Of a stretch of 20,767 nt of DNA, positions 7,611 through 16,026 are shown piece after piece. Made by a program: the position numbers and the translations under genes. The stretch spans positions 1-20,767 of the forward strand of contig CANHHZ010000009.1 in assembly GCA_947460275.1 (NCBI GenBank), read 5' to 3'. The notes beneath the pieces were generated by a model that was not told where the DNA came from, searched no databases, and worked only from the letters and a program-made list of their open reading frames with translations. Positions within the stretch are counted from its first letter, which is position 1, and each line of letters starts with the position of its first letter. Source of the stretch: Sphingobacteriaceae bacterium (GTDB lineage: Bacteria > Bacteroidota > Bacteroidia > Sphingobacteriales > Sphingobacteriaceae).

Positions 7611-8669
7611 TTAATTGTTTAAGCTAATTTGATACAACTTAGGCCACTTTTTACCTGTTACAAATAAACGTTTAGCTTTTTCATCCCAAGCAATGCCATT
7701 TAAAACGTTGTTTTGTTCTTCATCAGCTGTTTTAAAATAATTTTTAGGTACCAAAGCCGATAAATCTAACTCTGCTTCAACAACTCCTGATTGGGGATTA
7801 ATAATGACAATTTTATGGGTAAGGTACACATTGGCATAAATTTTACCGTTGATATACTCCAGTTCGTTTAGACTATTTACAGGGCCATTATTGTCGTAAA
7901 CCTCTATAAAACTTTCTTCGGTAAAGGTTTTAGGGTTCATTAACCAAATACGGTTGGTTCCATCGCTTCGCAAAATATGTTTGCCATCAAAAGTTAATCC
8001 CCAGCCCTCTCTGCTGTTTTGATAAGGGAAATTACCTATTTGCTTAAAAGTTTTGGCATCGAAAATAAAGCCTATGTTTTCTTGCCAAGTAAGCATGATG
8101 ATTTTATCACCAATTTTCAAACTCCCCTCTCCAAAATACTCGGGAGCTAAAGTAGTCTTTTGTATAGTTTTACCACTTTTTAATTCTACCCATTTCAATT
8201 GCGAGGCCCCTTTTTCGCCCGTACTTTCTAAAAATTTGCCAGCTACGTAACTCAATCCTTCGGTATAGGCTGTAGTATCATGCGGAAAAACGTTTTCTAC
8301 TTTATAACTTAACTGCTTAGGCACTACGTTACTTTTTAATACGACATTGGTGTTTATAGTATCTGTTTTATTGTCTTGGGCAACAATTGCGGTAATCATT
8401 CTGTAGCCCAAAGTTAAATTTTTGGTGTTGAAGCGTAATGAATCGGCATTTTTGCGTGTAGCTATTAATTTTCCATCCAACCAATAAGAAATAGAATCTA
8501 CTTTAAAATCTTTATCAACATCAAGTTTGATGAAAAATTCATCACCAAGATTAAAATTTTGCCCATCGTAGGGTGCGCTAAACGACAAAGAGGTGTCTTT
8601 TTTGTTTTTACAACCAAAAGCTACAATTAAAAAAATAAATAGCAAAAATTTACGAAGGCCAAAATGCAT
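7611..8669 (-). CDS. Glutaminyl-peptide cyclotransferase-like lipoprotein (plant-type QC), 352 aa
   Basis: The N-terminus is a lipoprotein signal (MHFGLRKFLLFIFLIVAFGC, lipid-modified C20). Residues about 27-112 form a small beta-rich, Ig-like segment. From about 118 the sequence matches the five-bladed beta-propeller glutamine cyclotransferase family (PF05096 type): AYTEGL (134-139), ESTGEKG (148-154), EGWGLTFDG, ILRSDGTN, NELEYINGKIYANVY and NGIAWD. Such enzymes convert N-terminal Gln to pyroglutamate, which protects exported proteins whose mature N-terminus is Gln; many mature proteins here would begin with Q after AQ/SQ cleavage. The start overlaps the yraN-like gene by 20 nt, suggesting translational coupling. 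The family is confident; activity is inferred. Confidence 0.88.
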   Translation of the reverse strand: MHFGLRKFLLFIFLIVAFGCKNKKDTSLSFSAPYDGQNFNLGDEFFIKLDVDKDFKVDSISYWLDGKLIATRKNADSLRFNTKNLTLGYRMITAIVAQDNKTDTINTNVVLKSNVVPKQLSYKVENVFPHDTTAYTEGLSYVAGKFLESTGEKGASQLKWVELKSGKTIQKTTLAPEYFGEGSLKIGDKIIMLTWQENIGFIFDAKTFKQIGNFPYQNSREGWGLTFDGKHILRSDGTNRIWLMNPKTFTEESFIEVYDNNGPVNSLNELEYINGKIYANVYLTHKIVIINPQSGVVEAELDLSALVPKNYFKTADEEQNNVLNGIAWDEKAKRLFVTGKKWPKLYQISLNN

Positions 8670-9012
8670 CTTGAATATGATTTATTGTATAATTATTCTG
8701 TTTATCGAGCAATACCGAAATGATATCGAAACGCACTTCGCCTTGATGATTCATTATTTCGATGTATTCGTTTGCGGCAAGTTCCATTTGTTTCTGTTTA
8801 GCTTCGCTTACAAAATCTTCGGGCAAGCCAAAATTTACTGACGTTCGAGTTTTTACCTCTACAAATATGATTTTTTTGTTTAAATACGCAATTATATCTA
8901 TTTCGGCTTTACCATACACCCAATTTTCGTCTAAAATTTCATAGCCATTTTTTGTTAAAAATTGAGCTGCTAAACCTTCGCCTTGCTTACCTAAATCGTT
9001 GTGTGTAGCCAT
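8650..9012 (-). CDS. YraN/UPF0102 family nuclease-fold protein, 120 aa
   Basis: Small cytosolic protein of the widespread YraN family, structurally related to Holliday-junction resolvase-like and restriction-endonuclease-like folds. Visible signature: GEGLAAQFL with E12, AEIDIIA with E37 and D39, FVEVKTR with E52 and K54, fitting the D-x(n)-ExK nuclease core, and the ending RFDIISV. Length matches the family (about 120). The true function is not settled; a DNA or RNA processing role is plausible, and its place directly after dnaG (29 nt) fits that. It overlaps the downstream lipoprotein gene by 20 nt. Confidence 0.92.
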   Translation of the reverse strand: MATHNDLGKQGEGLAAQFLTKNGYEILDENWVYGKAEIDIIAYLNKKIIFVEVKTRTSVNFGLPEDFVSEAKQKQMELAANEYIEIMNHQGEVRFDIISVLLDKQNNYTINHIQDAFWPS

Positions 9013-9041
9013 TTGTGAATGGAATATTTAGCCAAAAAAAG

Positions 9042-10991
9042 CTATTTTAAAATTACAGAGCCTAAAAACTTAGAAATTTCTTTCTCTACGCTTTTAATAA
9101 TGGAATAACGTTGCATTAAAATTTCTTGATTAGCGTGATCTGTTTCAATTTTAATTTCTTTCAATAAATTTAACAACATTCGGTCTACTTTTCGTTTCTT
9201 GAGGTGATAAATCCCACCCAAAATAGTGGCCTTTAAATTTACCGTTTCATCACGAACGTAGATGTTATGCTTGTTGTACCAATTTTCGCTCAAGCTGTAA
9301 GGTGATGAGGAAAGTGTAATGGCCAAATCAGCAATATCATAGTCGTCACTTTTAATAAATTGATTAGCCGTTGGTAATAGTCCATTTTCAATTTCTATCC
9401 TGTAGCGGTCGATGATTTTTTTGCAAAGTAGATTTTCAAAAGCTACATCAGTTAGATTCTGCATGATAAATGACCCAATGTACATATTGTCAATTTCATC
9501 CCAAGTAACCAATTCGTGCCCAAAAGACAAGAGCAAACGCACAATTTCTTGTTCCTGCAGGTCGTCGGTAGTCGTGGTGTCGACAACATTTGCAACGCTA
9601 GCAACCTCTGCATCCTCGGCGAATAAATTTTCGGGCGGTGCGTCTTGATATGTTGACTGCCGGGCTGAAGAGGTATTTTTTTTGAGCTTAGTAGTCCGCA
9701 TGGTATTGAGCTCATTGAGCAAAATGCGTTCTTCGATGGCTAATAAATTGCTACATTCGCGGATAAACACAGCCGCCTTAATACTGTCTGGAATTTTTGC
9801 GATACTCTCAACAATATCCCGGATTATTCCTGCCCGTTTAATAGGGTCTTTTCCAGCCTCAGCCAACAAAATATTTGCTTTATAAAGGATAAAATCTTGT
9901 CGATTTTCTTCAATATAAGTTTTAAATGCGCCCGCACCAACTTTGTGCATGTAGGAATCGGGGTCATCACCCTCTGGAAAAGAAACCACTTTTACATTCA
10001 GGCCGTCTTCCAAAATCATATCCAAGCCACGCAAAGAGGCTTTTATGCCCGCTGCATCGCCATCATAAAGTATGGTTACATTTTGGGTAAAACGACTAAT
10101 TAAGCGAATTTGTTCTATGGTTAATGAGGTGCCAGAGGAAGCCACAACATTTTCGATATGGGCTTGCTGTACGGCCAATACATCAGCATAGCCCTCTACT
10201 AAATAGCAATTATCTTGTTCTCTAATAGCTTTTTTAGCTTGAAAAAGACCGTAAAGCACTTTAGATTTATGGTAAATATCACTCTCTGGCGAATTTACAT
10301 ATTTGGCTACTTTTTTATCAGTTTTTAACGTACGACCACCAAAGCCTATTACCCTACCTGTAAAGTTGTGAATAGGAAACATTACACGACCTCTAAATCT
10401 ATCAAAAAGCTGTCCTTTTTCGTTTTTAATGGAAAGACCCGTTTTCTCTAAGTAGGATTCGGCGTGTTTATTTTTAAGGGCATTTTGGGTAAGGGCATCC
10501 CACACGTCGGGCGAATAACCCAAATTAAATTTTTTGATGATGTCTTCTCTAAAGCCACGCTCTTTAAAATAGCTTAAGCCAATAGCCTTACCTTCATCAC
10601 TGTTCCAAAGTTGTTCTTCGAAATAATTAGCAGCAAATTGCGAAACGATATATAAACTTTCTCGGGCATTTTGGGCCTCTATATCTTGGGGGGTTTCAAC
10701 AGTTTCCTCTACTTCTATATTGTACTTTTGGGCCAAGAACTTGAGTGCTTCTGGATACGAATATTTTTCGTGCTCCATAATAAAGCGCACCGAATCTCCA
10801 CCTTTGCCGCAGCCAAAACATTTATATATTCCTTTGCTTACCGAAACGTGAAATGACGGTGTTTTTTCGCCATGAAAAGGGCAGTTACCAATCAAACTGG
10901 TTCCGCGTTTTTTTAAGTGCACAAAATCGCCAACCACCTCCTCTATCCGGGCAGTTTCGGTTATTTTGTCTACGGTTTCGCGATTAATCAT
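9042..10991 (-). CDS. dnaG: DNA primase DnaG, 649 aa
   Basis: Makes RNA primers for the replication fork with the DnaB helicase. The N-terminal zinc-binding CHC2 domain has C37, H40, C58 and C61 (NCPFH...KCFGCGKGG). The catalytic core includes FRGRVMFPIHN (199-209) and VIGFGGR (214-220). The TOPRIM centre has E266 (VEGYADV), D310 and D312 (LYDGDAAG), and D343/D345 near GDDPDSY. The C-terminal 160 residues or so, which should bind DnaB, are weakly conserved, as usual. Length is normal for the phylum. The start MINRETV at 10991 fits the usual DnaG N-terminus. It is downstream of the SGNH hydrolase gene (48-nt gap) and 29 nt upstream of yraN. Confidence 0.97.
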   Translation of the reverse strand: MINRETVDKITETARIEEVVGDFVHLKKRGTSLIGNCPFHGEKTPSFHVSVSKGIYKCFGCGKGGDSVRFIMEHEKYSYPEALKFLAQKYNIEVEETVETPQDIEAQNARESLYIVSQFAANYFEEQLWNSDEGKAIGLSYFKERGFREDIIKKFNLGYSPDVWDALTQNALKNKHAESYLEKTGLSIKNEKGQLFDRFRGRVMFPIHNFTGRVIGFGGRTLKTDKKVAKYVNSPESDIYHKSKVLYGLFQAKKAIREQDNCYLVEGYADVLAVQQAHIENVVASSGTSLTIEQIRLISRFTQNVTILYDGDAAGIKASLRGLDMILEDGLNVKVVSFPEGDDPDSYMHKVGAGAFKTYIEENRQDFILYKANILLAEAGKDPIKRAGIIRDIVESIAKIPDSIKAAVFIRECSNLLAIEERILLNELNTMRTTKLKKNTSSARQSTYQDAPPENLFAEDAEVASVANVVDTTTTDDLQEQEIVRLLLSFGHELVTWDEIDNMYIGSFIMQNLTDVAFENLLCKKIIDRYRIEIENGLLPTANQFIKSDDYDIADLAITLSSSPYSLSENWYNKHNIYVRDETVNLKATILGGIYHLKKRKVDRMLLNLLKEIKIETDHANQEILMQRYSIIKSVEKEISKFLGSVILK

Positions 10992-11039
10992 GGGAACTTT
11001 AATTTTATTGCAGGCAAATTGATCAGAAAAAAATAGCGT

Positions 11040-11705
11040 TTAATTTATAAACGGTAGCATAGTATCAGCTACCAGTTTATTGCCACTGTCATTTAAATGC
11101 ACTCTATCTGTGGTTAAAACGCCTTTTTCTTTATCTTCTGTATTATTTGTTTCGAGATAGGTTACAAATGCCTGCCTTAAATCGCATAACGGAAGCTTGT
11201 TTTTGATGGCCAGTTCTCTAACGCCTGTGGCGTATTTATTTAAATCGGCATCCACTTCATTTGTACCGTCTTTTTTCTCGCCAATAACTGTTGGTGTACA
11301 CAATACCACTTTGGCGCCATTGGCTTGTATTTTGTTAATCAATGCCTGGTAAAATTTCAAGTATTTATCATAATCGGTTCCAGTTTTGGCCCCTAATTTA
11401 TGCCAAACATCGTTGATACCAACATAAATAAATACCAAATCTGGCTTTTTGTTGAGCACGTCATCTTCTAAGCGCAAATACAAATCGTACACCTTGTTAC
11501 CGCCTACACCTGCGCCAATTAACTCGAACTGGTTTGCATCTAAGCTGGTTTTCAGCATGTTAATGTAGCCATTACCCTGCACGCCAGCTTGCGTTATAGA
11601 ATCGCCAAAAAAGATAACTTTTTTAGACTTATATCTTGTTGCCACATTAATTAACATTACTAAAAATAGTACTGCTAAGCTGAATTTTTTACTGAATTTT
11701 TTCAT
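11040..11705 (-). CDS. SGNH/GDSL-family hydrolase, exported, 221 aa
   Basis: An esterase/lipase-fold hydrolase. The N-terminus (KKFSLAVLFLVMLINVA, about 6-22) is a signal peptide or membrane anchor. Block I is FFGDSITQ with nucleophile S36, block II GAGVGGNKV (about 65-72), block III YVGINDVW with N98, and block V DRVHLNDSG with D200 and H203, so all catalytic blocks are intact. Family members remove acyl groups from sugars, lipids or peptidoglycan; the substrate here is unknown. Its start overlaps the end of the serine-hydrolase gene by 17 nt, so the two are very likely co-expressed and perhaps translationally coupled. Confidence 0.9.
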   Translation of the reverse strand: MKKFSKKFSLAVLFLVMLINVATRYKSKKVIFFGDSITQAGVQGNGYINMLKTSLDANQFELIGAGVGGNKVYDLYLRLEDDVLNKKPDLVFIYVGINDVWHKLGAKTGTDYDKYLKFYQALINKIQANGAKVVLCTPTVIGEKKDGTNEVDADLNKYATGVRELAIKNKLPLCDLRQAFVTYLETNNTEDKEKGVLTTDRVHLNDSGNKLVADTMLPFIN

Positions 11706-13257
11706 TGTTTTTTTTAAAATTTAAATCCTGAAAGTCGAAACTAAAATCTGTTAATGGCGAAATGGCTTCTATTTTAAACCCATCGGCTTTTGCTTCGTTG
11801 TTTAAGCTAAAATTTACAAAAGCATCGGCGTCTAAACTTCTATCGTACCATTTTACAATAAAAGTATTGCCCTTATAAAAAGTCATATCACCTCGTAATT
11901 TTGGTGCATTTTTGGCTTGAAAATGCATTTTTCCATTCAAATTGCTAATCATAACTTCGCCAAACCAAGCATCGGCAAAGGTGCCCAAGTAGTTTTTAAT
12001 TTCTGGCTTTGTAGCGTTAGCTTTTTGTGCAATTTCAATGTCAGCCCAAACTTTGGCTACTATTTCATTGGCTTGTTTTTCGTTTTCTAAGCGATTTTCG
12101 TTGTATGTTTTAATTCTATCCTGCCCTTTTATGCCCAGATATCCATCTTTTATTGAATTGGTAATGGCATTAAAAGCCGCACCGGATTGTTGGTTGGTGA
12201 GCACAATGATGCCTAAATTAAGTGCTGGTAAAATGGTAACTTGGGTAACAATACCCGATAAACCGCCAGTGTGTGTAGCCTGAAATTTTCCATTTACATT
12301 ACTTAAAAACCATCCTAAACCATAGCTATTAAAACTTGCTGGGTTACCCCCTGCAATAATAGTTTGGGGTGTCCAAAGTTCTTTTGCAACTGCGGGACTA
12401 AATAATTTATTATTGTCTCCATATTTACCGCCATTTAGCATGGCCATTACCCATTTGCTCATGTCGGCCACGCTCGAATAAATGCCCCCAGCTGCATTGG
12501 CTACTTCACCAAAACTTAATCCCACTGGCAATAGTTTATCTTGATATGGTGCATGACCATCTATAACGTTGGTCTTATCTTTTAAACGGTACCAAGAGGC
12601 TGCTGTTTTTGACATACCTAATGGTTTGATAATTCTTCCTTCAATAAAATCTTCGTATTTAATGCCCGAAGCTCTCTCAACTACTTCGCCAGCTACAATA
12701 TACATCAGGTTATCGTAATCGTATTTGGTACGGAAAGAAGAAACAGGTTTTAAGTAGCGAAGGTTATGAATTAATTGCGATTTAGTTACGGTTGAAGAGT
12801 CGGGCCAAATCATTAAATCGCCAGCGCCCAAACCCAAACCACTACGGTGCGTAAGCAAATCGCGTACTGTAAATTCGCTGGTTACAAAGGGGTCGTACAT
12901 TTTAAACTCGGGGATGATGTCAGTTACTTTTGTATCCCAAGTTATTTTTTTCTCATCAACCAACATGCCCAAAGCCGCAGCTGTAAAGGCTTTACTGTTG
13001 GAGGCTACCCCAAAAAGTGTGTTTTCATCAACCTTAAGGTTAGTTTTAATAGAGCGAACTCCATAACCTTTGCTATGAATTACTTTTCCGTCTTTAATTA
13101 CTGCCACCGCAATACCAGGCACATTAAAAGTGGTCAGCGTTTTTTCAACTACACTGTCTATTTGCTTATCAGTTAATATTTGTGCTTTTAAACTGACTGA
13201 AGTCGAGACCAAGGCAATTAGGCACAATGCCAATTTAAAGCGGGTTGTTAAAATCAT
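11689..13257 (-). CDS. Exported beta-lactamase-fold serine hydrolase with C-terminal beta domain, 522 aa
   Basis: Member of the class C beta-lactamase/penicillin-binding-protein-like family (PF00144 type). Signal peptide MILTTRFKLALCLIALVSTSVSLKAQ. Catalytic motifs are S86-x-x-K89 (SNSK), Y181-D-N183 (YxN) and H330-T-G332 in place of KTG. The last ~140 residues resemble the DUF3471 domain often found after this hydrolase in Bacteroidetes and add beta-strands of unknown role. Such proteins are usually esterases, D-peptidases or peptidoglycan-modifying enzymes, not resistance enzymes. Its 3' end overlaps an SGNH hydrolase, suggesting a joint role in processing an acylated or peptide substrate; that is inference. 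Confidence 0.88.
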   Translation of the reverse strand: MILTTRFKLALCLIALVSTSVSLKAQILTDKQIDSVVEKTLTTFNVPGIAVAVIKDGKVIHSKGYGVRSIKTNLKVDENTLFGVASNSKAFTAAALGMLVDEKKITWDTKVTDIIPEFKMYDPFVTSEFTVRDLLTHRSGLGLGAGDLMIWPDSSTVTKSQLIHNLRYLKPVSSFRTKYDYDNLMYIVAGEVVERASGIKYEDFIEGRIIKPLGMSKTAASWYRLKDKTNVIDGHAPYQDKLLPVGLSFGEVANAAGGIYSSVADMSKWVMAMLNGGKYGDNNKLFSPAVAKELWTPQTIIAGGNPASFNSYGLGWFLSNVNGKFQATHTGGLSGIVTQVTILPALNLGIIVLTNQQSGAAFNAITNSIKDGYLGIKGQDRIKTYNENRLENEKQANEIVAKVWADIEIAQKANATKPEIKNYLGTFADAWFGEVMISNLNGKMHFQAKNAPKLRGDMTFYKGNTFIVKWYDRSLDADAFVNFSLNNEAKADGFKIEAISPLTDFSFDFQDLNFKKNNEKIQ

Positions 13258-13313
13258 AAAATATTATTTTTGATTGAAAGTTTAAAGATAATAATCTTTT
13301 GGCGTTTTGTGCA

Positions 13314-14258
13314 TTACTTGCCCTTGCCCAATTTATAATCTTTGTGCAGCACCAAAAAACTGGCCCGTTCTTCTTTTTTAAAAGGATAATCCCAATTTCC
13401 CTGATAAGTAATTTTAGTAGGCAATTTAACCTCGTCAAAATAGCTCATTTCAATATTCATTTGCACATCAAAATCAAACAAAATATTGCTGTACTTCATA
13501 TCTACGTAGCGACCTAAAATTTCAAAATTTCTTTTATCGAAAATGGTAACTAATTCTTTGATCATCAAGCCATCTTTTGTCCAGGAGCTTAAATCGGGCT
13601 TTACCGAGACCTTAAACCTATACACCGGAATAGAGTCCAAATAAGTAGCGCTAAAAAAACTATAATCGTAATATTGGCGCATGTTTGCTGTAAATATTTC
13701 TGTTTTACTTCCAATAAAAGGTAAATTTTTTATCGGCCTGCCGGGATTAAAAATGAGTGTTTTTAACTTGCTTTTGTAGCTTTCGTTGGTTCCTCCTTTT
13801 CCATCGCTGGCAGGTGAATTGGGTGCAAAATCGGTGTTGTAGGCATTCATAAAAATATAATCGAACATTTCTACGGTGTAGAGTTGATATTTTCCGTTCT
13901 TTTTGTACACTTTGCCGTTGTCTTCCTTAACAAGATATTCCATTTTATAAGGGCCATCGTTGTTGTGCTTAATTTTACGATAAATTTTTCCATCAACTTT
14001 ATTGTTTTTATCGTAAGTAAAAACTCTGTTTTCGGCGATGAAAGTATATTTTTTCATATTTCTAAATGCCTGATAAAAGCTGGTATCGCTTACTATAGCG
14101 CTGATAAACGTTTCTATACCAAATTTTTTGCCCACAATGTTTACTGCCGAGTCTAGCTGGATTGTTTTTAGCGTATCTGGATTAAAACGTGGTATTTGTT
14201 GCGCTTGGGTATGAATAAACATCCCAATAAAAAATATAAATAATGTAGTTTTTTTCAT
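13314..14258 (-). CDS. Secreted protein of unknown function, 314 aa
   Basis: I do not recognise the family. A clean signal peptide (MKKTTLFIFFIGMFIHTQA|QQ) predicts export, with no lipobox. The mature part is rich in aromatic and basic residues, with alternating beta-type sequence in the second half (for example YRFKVSVKPDL and IFDKRNFEILGRYVDMKY). That pattern is reminiscent of LolA/DUF-type beta-sheet envelope proteins in Bacteroidetes. It lies 56 nt before the serine-hydrolase gene and 47 nt after the M20 gene on the same strand, so it belongs to the same leftward block of envelope proteins. No catalytic motif is evident. Confidence 0.75.
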   Translation of the reverse strand: MKKTTLFIFFIGMFIHTQAQQIPRFNPDTLKTIQLDSAVNIVGKKFGIETFISAIVSDTSFYQAFRNMKKYTFIAENRVFTYDKNNKVDGKIYRKIKHNNDGPYKMEYLVKEDNGKVYKKNGKYQLYTVEMFDYIFMNAYNTDFAPNSPASDGKGGTNESYKSKLKTLIFNPGRPIKNLPFIGSKTEIFTANMRQYYDYSFFSATYLDSIPVYRFKVSVKPDLSSWTKDGLMIKELVTIFDKRNFEILGRYVDMKYSNILFDFDVQMNIEMSYFDEVKLPTKITYQGNWDYPFKKEERASFLVLHKDYKLGKGK

Positions 14259-14305
14259 TTTATATAGATTATAAATACCTTGCCCAAATAGGTAAATTAA
14301 GTAAA

Positions 14306-15487
14306 CTAATTACCCAACTGTTTTAAGGCAATGTAAGCCATTAATCCAGTAGAAATTTTTAAAGCGTCTTCGTCGATATCAAAATTCGGGGTATGCACAG
14401 AGTTGGTCGTTCCTTTTTCAGCATTTCCAGTTCCTAAGCGATAAAAACAAGCATTAGTTACTTGCGAATAATAGGCAAAATCTTCGGCGGCCATCCACAT
14501 GTCCAAATCAACCACATTTTCTTCTCCTAAATAGTCTTCAGCAAAACCACGTGCGTTGGCGGTTAAATGGGGTTCGTTAATTAAAAAAGGGTAACCATGC
14601 ATGATATTAAACTCGCAGCTTCCGCCCATACTTTCGGCTATGCCTTCGGCCATTTTTTTCATCAAGTGATGCGCATCTTTTCGCCAATTTTCGTTTAATG
14701 TTCTAAAAGTTCCTTCCAATTTTACTTCGCCAGGAATAATGTTGGTAGCCCCGTTGGCATTAATTTTGCCAAAAGAAAGCACAGTTGGCAAGCGTGGATC
14801 GGCGTTTCTGCTCACAATTTGCTGTAATGCCACAATAAGATGTGCAGAAATTAAAACGGGGTCTATGTTTTGGTGTGGTTGAGCACCGTGGCCACCTTTC
14901 CCTTTTACGGTTACGTACAATTCGTCTGTTGATGCCATATAAATACCCGATCGAAAACCAACTTTGCCTGTTGGGATAAAAGGCATTACATGTTGGCCAA
15001 GTATTGCTTGCGGAGCTGGATTTTGGAGAACACCTTCTTTAATCATAATGCTTGCCCCACCGGGTAAAAGTTCTTCGCCAGGCTGAAAAATAAGTTTAAC
15101 AGTTCCTGAAAATTCATTTTTAAGCTGACTTAAAATATAAGCCGTGCCTAAAAGTGACGAGCTGTGCACATCATGACCGCAAGCATGCATAACACCGTCG
15201 ACATTTGATTTGTATGGTTTATCTGAAATTTCTTTAATGGGCAGGGCATCCATATCGGCACGCAGGGCGATAACTTTATCCGACGGGATGTCGCCTTTAA
15301 TTAAGCCAACTACCCCTGTATTTGCCATGGTGGTAAATTCAACACCCCACGCAGTAAGCTTTTCTTTAATGAAAGCAGCAGTTTTAAACTCATTAAAAGA
15401 CAATTCGGGGTTAGCGTGAATGTGGTGACGGTATGCGATTACTTCTGGGTAGATTTGGGCCGATAAATTTTGTATTTTTTGCTTCAT
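14306..15487 (-). CDS. Cytosolic M20 family amidohydrolase, 393 aa
   Basis: A second M20D-type metallohydrolase with no signal peptide, so cytosolic. Metal ligands are visible: C103, H105 and H108 in MHACGHDVH with D106, E139/E140 in QPGEEL, the His of GQHVMPF, and the C-terminal NSVHTPNFDID. The dimerisation region includes KGGHGAQPHQN. Length is standard (about 390). Substrates of this group are N-acyl, aryl or hippuryl amino acids; specificity cannot be read from sequence. The start is 1 nt after the stop of the SPOR protein gene, strongly implying coupled translation. Paralogue of the exported enzyme at 3753-5057. Confidence 0.93.
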   Translation of the reverse strand: MKQKIQNLSAQIYPEVIAYRHHIHANPELSFNEFKTAAFIKEKLTAWGVEFTTMANTGVVGLIKGDIPSDKVIALRADMDALPIKEISDKPYKSNVDGVMHACGHDVHSSSLLGTAYILSQLKNEFSGTVKLIFQPGEELLPGGASIMIKEGVLQNPAPQAILGQHVMPFIPTGKVGFRSGIYMASTDELYVTVKGKGGHGAQPHQNIDPVLISAHLIVALQQIVSRNADPRLPTVLSFGKINANGATNIIPGEVKLEGTFRTLNENWRKDAHHLMKKMAEGIAESMGGSCEFNIMHGYPFLINEPHLTANARGFAEDYLGEENVVDLDMWMAAEDFAYYSQVTNACFYRLGTGNAEKGTTNSVHTPNFDIDEDALKISTGLMAYIALKQLGN

Positions 15488-15488
15488 T

Positions 15489-15929
15489 TTACGGTTTAAT
15501 TAAATCTACTTCTGGTACATTTATCTTTTCCTTAAAAATAAAAAGTGTAGGAAAGTTTGGTTTAAGCTCACTTAGCAGTTGTTGGGCCTCTAACCGAGTT
15601 CTAAAATCGCCAACGCGTAAATAATAATTTGGCTCTTTGTAAGTAATGTATGAGCGAAGGTTTGGGTATAAACTTTTAAATTTATTTTGCTCGTTAAAAG
15701 CTTCTCGCCTATCTAAACCATAAAAAATTTGTACTCTAAAGCCCATATCAGAAACTGCAACCTTAGGTAAGGGGTTTGTTGTAATTGTCTTTACCGAGTT
15801 GAGCTCAATACGTTTGGCAATTAAGCTGTCAATTAATGGGTCTTTAACTTCTGTTACCTGGCCTTTGGTTTGCGCAAAAACTTGTATAACGAAGAGCGAA
15901 AAAATTAAAGATAAAAACAATGTTTTCAT
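15489..15929 (-). CDS. SPOR-domain exported protein, 146 aa
   Basis: Signal peptide MKTLFLSLIFSLFVIQVFAQ, then a low-complexity linker (21-60) and a SPOR domain from about 63 to 136 (FRVQIFYGLDR...YLRVGDFRTRLEAQQLL). SPOR domains bind denuded peptidoglycan glycan strands, often at the division septum, so the protein probably sits in the periplasm on the wall. The ATG at 15929 is chosen because it starts the signal peptide; the frame stays open upstream to 16007 but would translate the terminator hairpin. A TATTTTTTG element (15975-15967) in the T-tract of that terminator could be part of its promoter, though its spacing is off by one base. Confidence 0.85.
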   Translation of the reverse strand: MKTLFLSLIFSLFVIQVFAQTKGQVTEVKDPLIDSLIAKRIELNSVKTITTNPLPKVAVSDMGFRVQIFYGLDRREAFNEQNKFKSLYPNLRSYITYKEPNYYLRVGDFRTRLEAQQLLSELKPNFPTLFIFKEKINVPEVDLIKP

Positions 15930-15965
15930 AGCATAAAGTTTTGCCGTAATAACGGAACGACACAT

Positions 15966-16008
15966 CCAAAAAATAAAAATGCCGAATTTTGGTGTAAAAT
16001 TCGGCATT
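15966..16008 (-). terminator. Rho-independent terminator after secA
   Basis: A perfect 13-bp inverted repeat, AATGCCGAATTTT (15978-15990) and AAAATTCGGCATT (15996-16008), with a 5-nt loop. On the - strand it is followed by TTTATTTTTTGG, a good U-tract. It starts 19 nt after the secA stop and separates secA from the SPOR-M20 transcript. Confidence 0.92.
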
Positions 16009-16026
16009 CTAATTGTTTATTACAAA

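Noticed and set aside
11689..13257. Beta-lactamase resistance gene
   Set aside because: Motifs SxxK/YxN/HTG and the extra C-terminal domain fit the broad serine-hydrolase family; there is no sign of a resistance cassette or mobile element.
13276..13297. AT-rich inverted repeat AAAGAT/ATCTTT as terminator of the unknown secreted-protein gene
   Set aside because: Only a 6-bp A/T stem and no T-tract on the - strand; likely chance in AT-rich DNA.
15930..16007. N-terminal extension of the SPOR protein up to 16007
   Set aside because: It would translate the secA terminator hairpin and put 26 residues before a good signal peptide; the ATG at 15929 is the natural start.
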